From contig OX246744.1 in assembly GCA_945910005.1 (NCBI GenBank), positions 1,927,950 through 1,991,949 of the forward strand: 64,000 nt of DNA, in the 5' to 3' direction. The stretch's first letter is position 1. Every line of letters starts with the position of its first letter. Under the pieces are notes generated by a model. That model had not been told where the DNA came from. It saw only the letters and a program-made list of their open reading frames with translations, and did not search any database. Below, one piece after another: positions 23,806 to 34,796 of this stretch. Source of the stretch: Isoperla grammatica. Its lineage: Eukaryota; Arthropoda; Insecta; Plecoptera; Perlodidae. The translations under genes were made by a program, and so were the position numbers.

Positions 23806-24689
23806 TAATATTGATTACAGCAAAATGGCTGCTAGGATACCTACACATAGTTCGTGGCTTGCTCGTGTAGAAGCGCTACTGTTTTTTACTCACACGTGTC
23901 TCGCGATCACAATCTGAAACGACGTCACAAACAAAAACAAAACACTGCTATTCTGTCAGACTTGACAACAAGTCGGAAGGTCGTTCCATTAATAGAAACG
24001 GAGAAACATGTCGGAATGTGGAGAGCTCTGTCGTCGGCATTCCGAACTATCATCATTCATTCGAGTTATTCGATAAATCGAATATCGGCGATACAGGCGA
24101 AGGAATCGACAAGCGAGAATGCCGCACTCGAAAGATAAACTACTACTACTATTCCAATGTCTTTGCCACAATCAAGTGACGTTATAATGGCCATAACGGA
24201 AGCTAAAATCTGTGTGATCATTTGAGCTGTGCACGCGACAAAGTTTACAAAAATGATTATTTGTACAGAAGGAAAAAACAGGGTTATGTATGACCAAAAC
24301 AAACACTGACGTAGTATTTCGAAGGCTGTTACTATTAGTTCAAAAATCTACCTAAAGAGTGCGTTGATGCGAGACCGAAATCAAGTTCGGATGCATTTGG
24401 GTACACTTCATGTAAACGTTACCATCTATGACAGTTTTCAGTCCGGTTTTCAATTCGGTCGTGCCTGTAAACACGGCTATAATAGACCTAGGCCTAGGCC
24501 GAAGTCAGTTACTCCGTATGTGACGTATTTGATTAGGCGTTAACCATTGATCCTGCTTTCCATATTTGAATCTTAGGTAAACACCAATGTCTTCATTGTA
24601 TCGATTTGAATTGTTGTGAAAAATGTAACGTACAATGCTACAACCCTTATCATCAAAATCACTCCAGTTGAGCTATAGACATACTTAGG
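23806..24689. other. upstream flank of kinase exons, no exon recognised
   Basis: The kinase N-terminus (upstream of the glycine loop) must be encoded somewhere before 24948. I could not identify it here or further upstream. Confidence 0.4.
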
Positions 24690-24832
24690 TCCCAATTCAT
24701 CAACCTTGTTTAGCTCCGATTTGGTAAGCTCAGTTTGGTTACCATGGTTTCAACAAACATTACATTCAAAATGCATTCCAGTCGCCATGTTTGTTTGTAC
24801 AGAACCTCCGATTACCGGTTAACCGGAGTTTA
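24690..24832. mobile_element. MITE family C, copy 1
   Basis: Shares ttaccatggtttcaacaaac and the inverted pair agctccgattt / cggagtttaaaa with the copy at 28408-28568. Confidence 0.65.
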
Positions 24833-24947
24833 AAATGTTGGTGTAAGTGTCTTTCCTTGCCTGACGTGAAATAAAATACACAAAGATATGACATATCACT
24901 AATGAAGTAGACCATTTTGTCTAATCGGCGTCCATCTTGTTTCCCAG

Positions 24948-25160
24948 CGGGCTGTTCGCGTCCGTGCGTCGTTGCGTCTCTTTGGACACGGGCGAGGCCT
25001 TCGCCGCCAAGTTCTCCAGCAGAGCGCGCTACGGCGAGGACTGTAGTGCTGAGATCCACCACGAGATCGCTCTGCTGTCGCTATGCGCACCGTCGCCGCG
25101 CATCGTCAAGCTACACGACGTCTTCGAGACGCCCACAGAGATCATCATTCTGATGCAATT
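24948..25160 (+). CDS. Drak: DRAK/STK17-family kinase, first visible exon (N-lobe)
   Basis: Encodes the kinase N-lobe from within the glycine-rich loop (GLFASVRRCV) through the beta3 Lys (EAFAAKF) and alphaC Glu (EIHHEIALL) to beta5 (TEIIILMQ). The acceptor is tttcccag|C and the donor is TT|gtgagt. The exon is 213 bp, phase 2 at both ends, and joins exon 27634 in frame. The family phosphorylates Ser/Thr; vertebrate STK17A/B are death-associated-protein-kinase-related and act in apoptosis and cytoskeletal signalling. The DRAK call over DAPK rests on this N-lobe plus PQN and QETFCNIS in later exons. The start codon and residues before the glycine loop are in exon(s) not found. The last 20 or so bases and the donor are duplicated in the following intron. 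Confidence 0.9.
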
Positions 25161-27633
25161 GTGAGTATTGTCGCTGTTTCTTCAGCCTGTCGGCGCCCCT
25201 GAGTGTAATGACGTGGTTTCTTGTATCAGGCACGCAGAAGTGAGCAAACACCCCACAGAGATCATAATTATCATGCAGTTGTGAGTATTGTCGCTGTCCT
25301 TTCAGCCTATCGGCGCCCCTGAGTGTTATGACGTGGTTTCTTGTATCAGGCAAGCAGAAGGGACGATTACCCTTGAAAAATTATTTGCTTCTTGTGTCAG
25401 GCACGCAGAAGTGAGCAATCACCCCACATAGATCATCATTCTCATGCAGTTGTGAGAATTATCACTGTCCTTTCAGCCTGTCGGCGCTCCTCATTGTAAT
25501 GACATGCTTTCTTGTATCAGGCACGCAGAAGTGAGCGATTACCCTTGAAAAATGATTTGCTTCTTGTATCAGGCACGTATAAGTGACGAAGAGTACCTCA
25601 ATGTTTTTCAGCGCCCCTGGATGTAATATATAGTTTGTATCAGGCACACATACGTGATGAAGAGCCTCCTATGTGTTTCAGCGCCCCTGATTGTAATATG
25701 ATAGTTTGTATCAGGCACGTATAAGTGACGAGGAGCCTCCGATATGTTTCAGCGCGCCTGGTTGTAATATGTTAGCTTGCATCAGGCACGTATAAGTTAC
25801 GAGGAGTGCTTCAACGCTTCTACTTTAAATTTGATAGCTTGTATCAGGCACGTATAAGTGACGAGGAGCCTCCGATGTGTTTCAGCGCCCCTGGTTTTAA
25901 ACTGATAGCTTGTATCAGGCACGTAGAAGTGACGAGGAGCCTCCGGTGTGCTTCAGCGCGCCTGATTGTAATTTAATAGCTTGTATCAGGCACGTATAAG
26001 TGACGAGGAGTATTCAGAGCCCCTGCTTGTAATATAATTACTTGTATCAGGCACATATAAGTGGCGAGGAGCCTCCGATGTGTTTCAGCGCCACTGATTG
26101 TACTATAATAGCTGGTATCAGGGACGTATAAGTGACGAGGAGCCTCCGATGTGTTTCAGCGCGCTAGGTTGTAATTTGATAGCTTGTATCAGGCACGTAT
26201 AAGTGACGAGAAGCCTCCGATGTGTTTCAGCGCCCCTGCTTGTAACATGATAACTTGTATCAGGCACACATAAGTGATGAGGAGCCTCCGATGTGTTTCA
26301 GCGCGCCTGGTTGTAATTTGATAGCTTGTATATCAGGCACGCATAAGTGACGAGGAGCCTCCGAAGTGTTTCAGCGCCCCTGATTGTAATATGATAACTT
26401 GTATCAGGCACGTATAAGTGACGACGAGTATTCAGAGCCCCTGCTTGTAGTATGATAGGTTGTATCAGGCACGTATAAGTTACGAAGAGTGTTTCAACGC
26501 TCCTACTTTAAATTTGATAGCTTGTATCAGGCACGCATAAGTGACGAGGAGCCTCCGAAGTGTTTTAGCGCCCCTGATTGTAATATGAAAACTTGTATCA
26601 GGCACGTATAAGTGACAACGAGTATTCAGAGCTCCTGCTTGTAGTATGATAGCTTGTATCAGGCACGTATAAGTTACGAAGAGTGCTTCAACGCTCCTAC
26701 TTTAAATTTGATAGCTTGTATCAGGCACGTATAAGTGACGAGGAGTCTCCGATGTGTTTCAGCGCGCCTGGTTGTAAGATGATAGCTTGTATCAGGCACG
26801 TTTAAGTTACGAAGAGTGCTTCAACGCTCCTACTTTAAATTTGATAGCTTGTATCAGGCACGTGTAAGTGACGAGGAGTCTCCGATGTGTTTCAGCGCGC
26901 CTGATTTTAATATGATGTAGCTTGTATCAGGCACACATAAGTGACGACAGCGTCCCTGGTTGTAATAAGATAGCTTGTATCAGGCACGCATAAGTGACGA
27001 GGAGCCTCCGATGTGTTTCAGCGCGCCTGATTGTAATTTGGTAGCTTGTATCAGGCACGTATAACTGACGAGGAGTATTCAGAGCCCGTGCTTGTAATTT
27101 GATAGCTTGTATCAGGCACGTATAAGTGACGAGAAGTCTCCGATGTGTTTCAGCGCCCCTGGTTGTAATTTGATAGCTTGTATCAGGCACGTATAAGTGA
27201 CGAGAAGCCTCCGATGTGTTTCAGCGCGCCTGATTGTAATTTGACAGCTTGTATCAGGCACGCACGTATAACTGACGAGGAGTATTCAGAGCCCGTGCTT
27301 GTAATATGATAGCTTGTATCAGGCACGCATAAGTGACGAGGAGTCTTCGATGTGTTTCAGCGCCCCTGGTTGTAATTTGATAGCTTGTATCAGGCACGTA
27401 TAAGTGACGAGGAGCCTACGATGTGTTTCAGCGCGCCTGGTTGTAATGTGATAGCTTGTATCAGGCACACATAAATGACGAGGAGCCTCCGATGTGTTTC
27501 AGCAAGCCACGTTGTAATTTTAAAGCTTGTATCAGGCACGTATAAGTGACGAGGAATATTCAGAGCCTCTGTTTGTAATATAATTGCTTGTATCAGGCAC
27601 GTATAAGTGACGAGGAGTGTACGATGTTTTCAG
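25161..27633 (+). repeat. intron 1: tandem array of splice-junction-like units
   Basis: The 2.47-kb intron is almost entirely a tandem array of about 35 units, mostly about 71 bp with shorter variants. Each carries a (c)ttgtatcag-gcacg word, and most carry gatgtgtttcagcg(c/g)(c/g)cctg. The second word matches the true acceptor and first bases of the next exon (gatgttttcag|cgcccctgg). Near the 5' end, copies of the exon-1 end and its donor (ccacagagatcat...atgca-tt|gtgag) occur at 25230-25280 and 25401-25451. The array therefore looks derived from the intron's own boundaries. Confidence 0.9.
25230..25280 (+). other. exon-like 51-bp duplicate of the kinase exon end
   Basis: Flanked by ttcttgtatcag before and gtgagt after, 51 bp long and open in the phase 2/phase 2 frame. 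If included it would add 17 residues ending in TEIIIIMQ, repeating the beta5 strand of the kinase. A second copy at 25401-25451 has the same length but an in-frame TAG and a weaker donor (gtgaga). Whether either is spliced in is unknown. Confidence 0.5.
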
Positions 27634-27772
27634 CGCCCCTGGCGGAGACCTCCAAACCGTGATCGACGACAACCTCGTTCCCTTCGAGGCAGACGTCGTC
27701 AACTTCGTCCGTCAACTGGTCGAGGGACTGGCCTATCTCCACGAGCGCAAGATCGCGCATCTTGACATCAAG
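27634..27772 (+). CDS. Drak: DRAK/STK17-family kinase exon: hinge to catalytic loop
   Basis: 139 bp, acceptor ttttcag|C and donor AAG|gtcagt, starting in phase 2 and ending in phase 0. It encodes 46 residues from the hinge (APGGDLQTVIDD) through alphaE (RQLVEGLAYLHERKI) to the start of the catalytic loop (AHLDIK). HLD in place of HRD is normal for the DAPK/DRAK group, where HLDLK is typical. The exon joins 24948-25160 and 33081-33207 without a frame break. Its first nine bases (cgcccctgg) plus the preceding tttcag are reproduced many times in the upstream intron. Confidence 0.92.
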
Positions 27773-28407
27773 GTCAGTGGTCACAGCAACTACCTGTTGC
27801 GATGACGTCATGTCACGTGACTGCCAAGCGAGGGAGCCGAGTGATTGATTGATGACGGAGACTTATTGTGGCTAAACCAATAATCATCAATCAACGTATA
27901 TCATGTTAATTAATTCTAGTTGCATAATTGGTATATGGTAGTTTTCCATGCATCTCTGCTAGGTTCTTCAACGTTCTACATAAAATAGAGTTAGGGAACG
28001 AGCATATTTCGCGTCTCACGAATGGTGTATTGTAGAGGAACCAAACATTCTAGTTTTTTAAATTAAGTATATTTTAATGTATTGGCTATTTTAGTAGTCA
28101 GTCACCATTGGTACACTCACACCTAAGCTTTGGAAACTAAGCTAGGCCTAAGCATACTCCATTCTGCATTCGTCTGCGTTTCGTAGTGATAGAAAATACG
28201 CGATGCTTTTGCAGTATAGCATAATCTTAAGAAACATTCTTCTCATTTGTAAATGTTAGTTTATAATATAGGTATAGCATTGAATAATGTGGAGTATATC
28301 TTTATTGAAACAATGAATGTTACAGTAAAAAATACTGGTTGGATTGTAGAGCTTTGTTGAACCTGAACTGACCCATAAAAATGTCACAGTTACGAAGTTA
28401 TATCTCT
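27773..28407 (+). other. intron 2, first part; nothing recognised
   Basis: Part of the 5.3-kb intron 2. AT-rich without recognisable features. Confidence 0.5.
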
Positions 28408-28568
28408 TGGCAGTATTCACTAACTTCTTTGGGCTCCGATTTAGTAAGCTCTGTTTGGTAACCATGGTTTCAACAAACCTAACATTAAGAATACATGGCA
28501 GTTGCTATGTGTGTTCGTAGAAACACTTCTAATCGGAGTTTAAAAAGTTGGTGACACTGCAATATTCA
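28408..28568. mobile_element. MITE family C, copy 2 (intron 2)
   Basis: The ends ggcagtattcactaac and gttggtgacactgcaata are inverted, as are gggctccgattta and taatcggagttt. The interior has taaccatggtttcaacaaac as in copy 1 at 24690. Confidence 0.75.
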
Positions 28569-29376
28569 CCTAAGCTCGACGTAGTGGATGTTTAATCGCA
28601 CCTTGGCCGCGTAATTACGTCGACCAATCACAGCCCAGGGCGATATTATTCAGCTTCGTGACTGTTTCCAGAAATCTTCGCAGTCGAGTGAAATCTTTCT
28701 TTGCCTTTTATGGCGGCCGCAGTTTCGTCGCGTCGGGCAGATTCCGGGAACTCCCGTATCACTTTGAGTGACGTCATACTTGATTGATGACGCGGGCCAG
28801 GTGGTTGGATACCACGTGCAGTGACCACTACACAGTACTACAGACAAGGACTTAGTTACATTGTAATATATAGGACTTTACACTGATCTTAACACTGCAA
28901 CTTCCAGGCTTAGAGGTTAAAAATGACAATTGGAGGCTGAATGGGGACATTCATTTTAAACCCAGACGGTTCATCAGCTTTTATACATAAAACTATCATT
29001 CTCTAAGTACTTAAGAAGCAAGCTAGGATTGAAGGGGAAAAAAGGAAAAAAGATATCAGGCATTTTTTTTTTTTGATTTTGTACACACTCTTAAGTAAAC
29101 AAAATCGTATAAATTTACTTCAAAGAAAAAAGTTCCCTCTTTCCCGCTGTCCGCTTTAATGCTTTAGTTACATAAGTCTTATGGAGGAATGCGTAAGAAG
29201 TGTCAAAGAGTGGAACTTCTTACGCCTTACGCTTTACGCCTTACGCCTTAGGACGCGTTGTGATCATCGCATTAAAACATACATGTTGCAATATGCACAT
29301 TCGGGAACATGTAAGAAAGCTATCCAGTATGAACACTAGAACACTTGGATCACTGTTGGCTAAGTAAGATGGCTGG
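28569..29376 (+). other. intron 2, unassigned, with short 7-bp repeat
   Basis: At 29218-29252 there are about five imperfect copies of ttacgcc. Otherwise nothing recognised. Confidence 0.5.
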
Positions 29377-30395
29377 TGTACGATGCACGGTTTAGCTGTA
29401 AAATGCAATTATAAATTGATCCCAAGGCAGCCACTAGTGTTGTATGGGAGTCTAGTGAGGGTGCCTGTGTGATGCCAGAATAAGCCCCGTTTCACTCTAC
29501 GATGCACGGTTTAGCTGTAGAATGCAATTAAAAATGGATCCCAAGGCAGCCACAAGTGTTGTATGGGAGTCTAGTGAGGGTGTCTGTGTGATGCCAGAAT
29601 AAGCCCCGTTTCCCTCTACGATGCACGGTTTAGCTGTAAAATGCAATTATAAATTGATTCCAAGGCAGCCACTAGTGTTGTATAGGAGTCTAGTGAGGGT
29701 GCCTGTGTGATGCCAGAATAAGCCCCGTTTTACTCTACGATGCACGGTTTAGCTGTAAAATGCAATCAAAAATGGATCCCAAGGCAGCCACTAGTGTTGT
29801 ATGGGAGTCTAGTGAGGGTGCCCGTGTGATGCCAGAATAAGCCCCGTTTCCCTCTACGATGCACGGTTTAGCTGTAAAATGCAATTATAAATTGATCCCA
29901 AGGCAGCCACTAGTGTTGTATGGGAGTCTAGTGAGCGTGCCTGTGTGATGCCAGAATAAGCCCCGTTTCCCCCTACGATGCACGGTTTAGCTGTAAAATG
30001 CAATTATAAATTGATCCCAAGGCAGCCACTAGTGTTGTATGGGAGTCTAGTGAGGGTGCCCGTGTGATGCCAGAATAAGCCCCGTTTCCCTCTACGATGC
30101 ACGGTTTAGCTGTAAAATGCAATTATAAATTGATCCCAAGGCAGCCACTAGTGTTGTATGGGAGTCAAGTGAGGGTGTCTGTGTGATGCCAGAATAAGCC
30201 CCGTTTCCCTCTACGATGCACGGTTTAGCTGTAAAATGCAATTATAAATTGATCCCAAGGCAGCCACTAGTGTTGTATGGGAGTCTAGTGAGGGTGTCTG
30301 TGTGATGCCAGAATAAGCCCCGTTTCCCTCTACGATGCACGGTTTAGCTGTAAAATGCATTTAAAAATGGATCCCAAGGCAGCTAATAGTGTTGT
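29377..30395. repeat. 119-bp satellite-like array, about 8.6 copies
   Basis: The word acgatgcacggtttagctgt recurs every 119 bp (29500, 29619, and on). Units also share ggcagccac and tgccagaataagccccgttt. Copies differ by few substitutions, implying recent or homogenised amplification inside intron 2. Confidence 0.95.
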
Positions 30396-30673
30396 AGGGG
30401 AGTGCATCAACCGAAAAATGTTTCGCCTGCGGCGAAATTGCCTCTAGCGGCGGGGGCTTGGCCCCAAGCCCCAGCTGTACCACGCCACCTTGGGCCGGGT
30501 CTAATGTTAGACGCTGCGCACGCCTATGTATGCCAGACAGACTTGTCTGCGGATATTCTACCGAGTCATCCTGCCTAACTACTGTCCGACCCCCCAGGCT
30601 CAACGCAGATCATATCTCACCACCTTGCAGTCCACCGCCCCCTTGAGATATCTGTCAATTAGCAGCGCACTTT
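30396..30673 (+). other. unassigned, between two tandem arrays
   Basis: Includes a word cggggg-cttggccccaagcccc resembling G/C-rich palindromic segments near 6005. Nothing else recognised. Confidence 0.4.
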
Positions 30674-31214
30674 GCATACGTCATACGTCATACGTCATAC
30701 GTCATACGTCATACGTCATACGTCATACGTCATACGTCATACGTCATACGTCATACATCAAACGTCATACGTCATACGTCATACGTCATACGTCATAGGT
30801 CATACGCCATACGTCATACGTCATACGTCATACGTCATACGTCATACGTCATACGTCATACGTCATACGTCATACGTCATACGTCATACATCATACGTCA
30901 TACGTCATACGTCATACGTCATACGTCATACATCATACGTCATACGTCATAGGTCATACGCCATACGTCATACATCATACGTTATACGTCATACGCCATA
31001 CGTCATACGTCATACGTCATACGTCATACATCATACGTCATACGTCATACGTCATACGTCATACGTCATACGTCATACATCATACGTCATACGTCATAGG
31101 TCATACGCCATACGTCATACATCATACGTTATACGTCATACGCCATACGTCATACGTCATATGTCATACGTCATACGTCATACGTCATACATCATATGTC
31201 ATACGTCATACGTC
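30674..31214. repeat. (TACGTCA)n heptanucleotide array, about 77 units
   Basis: A 7-bp unit with occasional variants (tacatca, taggtca, tacgcca). The variant pair aggtcatacgccat recurs at 30797, 30951 and 31098, spacings of 22 and 21 units, showing higher-order duplication. Ile-Arg-His-Thr-Ser-Tyr translations are artefacts. Each unit contains TGACGTA on the minus strand, a half-site-like match to the ATF/CREB consensus. Confidence 0.97.
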
Positions 31215-32387
31215 ATCTCTCAAGATCCCGGCCCGGATAGCGACAGATGGACGAGTATTGAGGAGTTAACCACTCATAAAATAGACTTCATGGACTGTTT
31301 TAATGAGTAGAAGCGATCGCTTCTTAGATGAACATATTTTAAGCTCCAATAATGAAAATAAATACAGTCACCTAACAATGTAACCATGGGGGGGGGGGGG
31401 GTAATTATGGGACAGTGAAAACTCATGGCTAAAACAGGGCAGTTGAAATTCACTGAAATAAGTACAAATTCAAAAAAAAATTATAAATATAGCTACATTG
31501 TCTACCCTGGGGCCTCAGATTCGTGTATGAATGTTCGCTTCTTTGCTTCGACTACTTTCTATCCGACATCGCCTCCACAACCACGCGAGGTCGAGATATT
31601 TGGCGACCCTCCCACACCGCCTTCCTTGGAGACAACACGTCTGCTAACTGTATCTAAGGCGGTGGGAGGGTAACACTTACTACTCCAATGTCTTTGGTTC
31701 ACACTCGCAGACAACAGAAACACAGGAACTGAACATAAGCAAAGACCTTAAATACCTATCTGCCCTGGGACTGCTACCTAAAGCTTAGTTCACATGTATG
31801 GCTGCGTGTTTCCAACGCAACCCGCTGCGTTTATGCAGATTACTTCAATTTATTATAACTTTCAACGCATTACGATCTGTTGTAGTAAGTAAGGATGTAA
31901 GTAAGATGAATGAAAAAAGTTACAGAAAATTTAATTAATCTACGTCAACGCAGTGGGTGCTATTACTATAGAAAATAAGCAGAGAAAGAGTTCATTTCAA
32001 GATTTTATTTGTAAGAATATGTGTTCTAGCAGGTGACATATTTTATTCTACTTTGAGACGATTAAAAAAAAAATCACAGCTATTTAACTGACAGGAAACG
32101 AGGGTTCCACAGTTTACAAACCAGGATATTATGTATCAATGTGTTATGGCCAAAGACACTGAAATAGTAGTAGTATATCTGTTATAGTACTTCTTCAGAT
32201 CAATTCAGAACACGTGATCGCAAAGAGCTCAGAAGGTGGATGCAAAGCGCTCAAGTCTAATTGCTGGGTGTTGTCTCGTAGGTTTTCTCCACGGATCATA
32301 TTTGGACATGCTAATCACTTGGGTAATGAGGTGACGAGTGTGACCCGAGTAACTGGGGTCAATTGTTGAACTGATTCACTTGCATGG
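31215..32387 (+). other. intron 2, unassigned
   Basis: Contains a run of about 13 G near 31389-31401. No exon or element recognised. Confidence 0.45.
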
Positions 32388-32457
32388 GCTGGTACACACG
32401 GTTACACACGGCGAGGCTGGTGCACACGGTTACACACGGCGAGGCTGGTGCACAAGG
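32388..32457. repeat. 27-bp tandem repeat, about 2.6 copies
   Basis: Units ggctggt(a/g)cacacggttac followed by acacggcga. Confidence 0.8.
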
Positions 32458-33080
32458 TCTTCACGTTATATCACACCCAGCAGTAGTAAGGTGTTCATTT
32501 AGCTTTCTAATACGATACATAAACGTACATACATAATACATAACCGAAACATGGTGTCGCCTTTTCCATTGACCAATAGGGTACGCACAACACCGAAACC
32601 CAACAATGAAACAAATGAATTGAACCGATGGACAAACAAGCTGTCAGAAAAAAAATGAAGTTCTGAAGTTAGAAAAAACAAACGTTCAGAACGTTTACAA
32701 ACTTTCAGATAGTTGCTGTCCATTACTGAACGTAAATTTTAACCGGCGAGCAGTTACTATCGTTACAACTAATTGTTTCTCCTCATTATTTGCAAAGATA
32801 TTACTTTGACAGCTGGTTGTTTGTCCACCAGTTCAATTAATTTATTCCATTGTTGTAGTTCGGCTGTTACGTCAGTTGTGCGTACCCTATAGGAAGGATT
32901 TGTTTTCTATGGGAAATGACATCAATTGCTACCTGGCAACAACGGGCGCCCCTAGGGGTAGAGGACGATTACGAATACGGACCTTAAATGTACATTATCT
33001 GTTTAATTAACGAGGAATATAGTATTTTCTTGTCTTGAATTGATCGATTGGAGTAATATCGATTCTCTGTCTGTCCACAG
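32458..33080 (+). other. intron 2, last part; nothing recognised
   Basis: Ends in a normal acceptor (ctgtctgtccacag). No element recognised. Confidence 0.5.
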
Positions 33081-33207
33081 CCGCAGAACCTCGTGATGAT
33101 GGGGGACTTCCCTAACTGTGACGTGAAGCTCTGCGACTTCGAGATATCGAGAGTGATCCTGGAAGGTATCGAGATACGCGAGATCCTGGGCACGCCGGAC
33201 TACGTGG
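33081..33207 (+). CDS. Drak: DRAK/STK17-family kinase exon: PQN to activation loop
   Basis: 127 bp, acceptor ccacag|CCG and donor GTG-G|gtaagt, starting in phase 0 and ending in phase 1. It encodes PQNLVMMGDF, then VKLCDFEISRVI, then REILGTPDYV. The Asn of PQN and the GTPDYV activation-segment end match the family. The metal-binding motif reads DFE (gacttcgag) where kinases usually have DFG. The Asp is kept and the Gly is replaced by Glu. The reading frame around it is intact, so a frameshift does not explain it. Confidence 0.92.
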
Positions 33208-33220
33208 GTAAGTCTTTTAT

Positions 33221-33300
33221 ATCGCACACGAGGTCGCTGGTTCGATACCAGCTACCGGCAATCATAACTGAAGGGCTTTCCCGAGGTTTTCTTCAGTCAT
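33221..33300 (+). mobile_element. SINE family 2 fragment, copy 3 (intron 3)
   Basis: A T-arm-like word, cgctggttcgataccagc, is followed by aactgaagggctttcccgag and gttttcttcagt, as in copy 2. Confidence 0.6.
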
Positions 33301-33437
33301 AAGCAGTGGCGTAAATAAGGGGAGGGGGCATAAGGGGGGAACCCCCCGCCCCCCCCGTAATTTAAACAAATGAGCAATCCAGTTATGCATCGAGTTTACT
33401 CTTAGTCTTAAAGTACTAAAGTACTCATAGTTTAAGA
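33301..33437 (+). other. possible hAT-type left end (intron 3)
   Basis: gcagtggcgtaaataagggg followed by a G-rich then C-rich run resembles the left end of the element at 46653. No matching right end was found nearby. Confidence 0.3.
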
Positions 33438-33997
33438 GAATGCGCTCAAAAAATTATCAAAAAAAGAGCACGTAATTTTAAAAAATTACCACGTAATATT
33501 AAGGTGTTGTTGTATCTGTGTACAAAATTTCAGGATGATCGGTTAATGTTTGTAAAATTTTAAATTTTTTGATATATGGTGTCCCCTTAAAAGCTAAATT
33601 TCTTAACTTTATCCGACACGGATTCTTGCGTATTTAGGATATATTATCAAGCGCAGTTTTACAAAGAAAATGATACCCATAAAACCTTGGGTTTCAATTT
33701 AATTTTGTATCAAAATCCATTTTCTGTAGATCACTACACTCACGCGTTCAAGAGGAGACCGCACACATAAGCTGGACACTCCTATCTGATCCTTGCGGGT
33801 TTCATTTGAAGATTTTAAAAATCTTTTTTTCACGATAAGAACACATTACACGTTGAAATGTGTATCGTGTAGTCCCCGCAGTCCACATTCTACATTGGTA
33901 GGGACCTTCGCGAGTCGGAAATATGTTATCCGAAACCTCCACGTTCATATTCAATCCGCATCCGCCCCCGCGAGATCAAAACCGCACCCGCACCGGC
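33438..33997 (+). mobile_element. dispersed element copy 2, adjacent to (ACTG)n (intron 3)
   Basis: 560 bp, the second copy of the block at 1234-1781. Shared words include cgcgttcaagaggagaccgc (with cgcggtcaagaggagaccgc in copy 1) and gctggacactcctatctgat. A (GACT)n array follows 63 bp downstream. The copies differ by scattered substitutions and small indels, so they are not recent twins. Confidence 0.65.
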
Positions 33998-34059
33998 AAC
34001 CGGGAATACCAGATAGATTCTCTAAACATTTTTGTGTAATTTTGAAATGTTGTGTAATT

Positions 34060-34484
34060 GACTGACTGACTGACTGACTGACTGACTGACTGACTGACTG
34101 ACTGACTGACTGACTGACTGACTGACTGACTGACTGACTGACTGACTGACTGACTGACTGATTAACTGAGTGACTGTCTGAGTTAAAGAGTAAGTGACTG
34201 ACTGACTGAGTGACTGACTGACTGACTGACTGACTGACTGACTGACTGACTGACTGACTGACTGTGTGGCTGACTGACTGACTGACTGACTGACTGACTG
34301 ACTGACTGACTGACTGACTGACTGACTGACTGACTGACTGACTGACTGACTGACTGACTGACTGACTGACTGACTGACTGACTGACTGACTGACTGACTG
34401 ACTGACTGACTGACTGACTGACTGACTGACTGACTGACTGACTGACTGACTGACTGACTGACTGACTGACTGACTGACTGACTC
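34060..34484. repeat. (ACTG)n microsatellite (intron 3)
   Basis: About 425 bp of tgac/actg repeat with a more diverged patch at 34160-34215. Ser-Gln-Ser-Val translation on the minus strand is an artefact. The sequence just after it (tcatcaacgcccagctcaaa, then gtgaaatttgg) is discussed under findings. Confidence 0.97.
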
Positions 34485-34796
34485 ATCAACGCCCAGCTCA
34501 AACCTTTCAACCTAGAAACGTGAAATTTGGAAGGGACATTGCTCTTATCATTAAACCACTCGTTGCGAAACGATTTTTGGAAATTCTGTGAGGAGTCTAC
34601 TATACCGCCGTGGATGTTGGTTTACGTTTTAAAATAATAACGTTCTAATTCGAAATGGCCCAACGTGTTTTCAAAAGTGTGTCATGCAATAGGGTGTAAG
34701 GGCCTCCGACCGCCGAAGAGACAGACGGAAGCAGCTCGGGTGTGCTCGGGTTGTTCTGTCGCTCATCGTGTTTTGGTTTGTTTCAGCGCCCGAGAT

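Noticed and set aside
30672..31310. 212-codon frame rich in Ile-Arg-His-Thr-Ser-Tyr
   Set aside because: Seven-bp repeat read in one frame; no domain and no coding flank.
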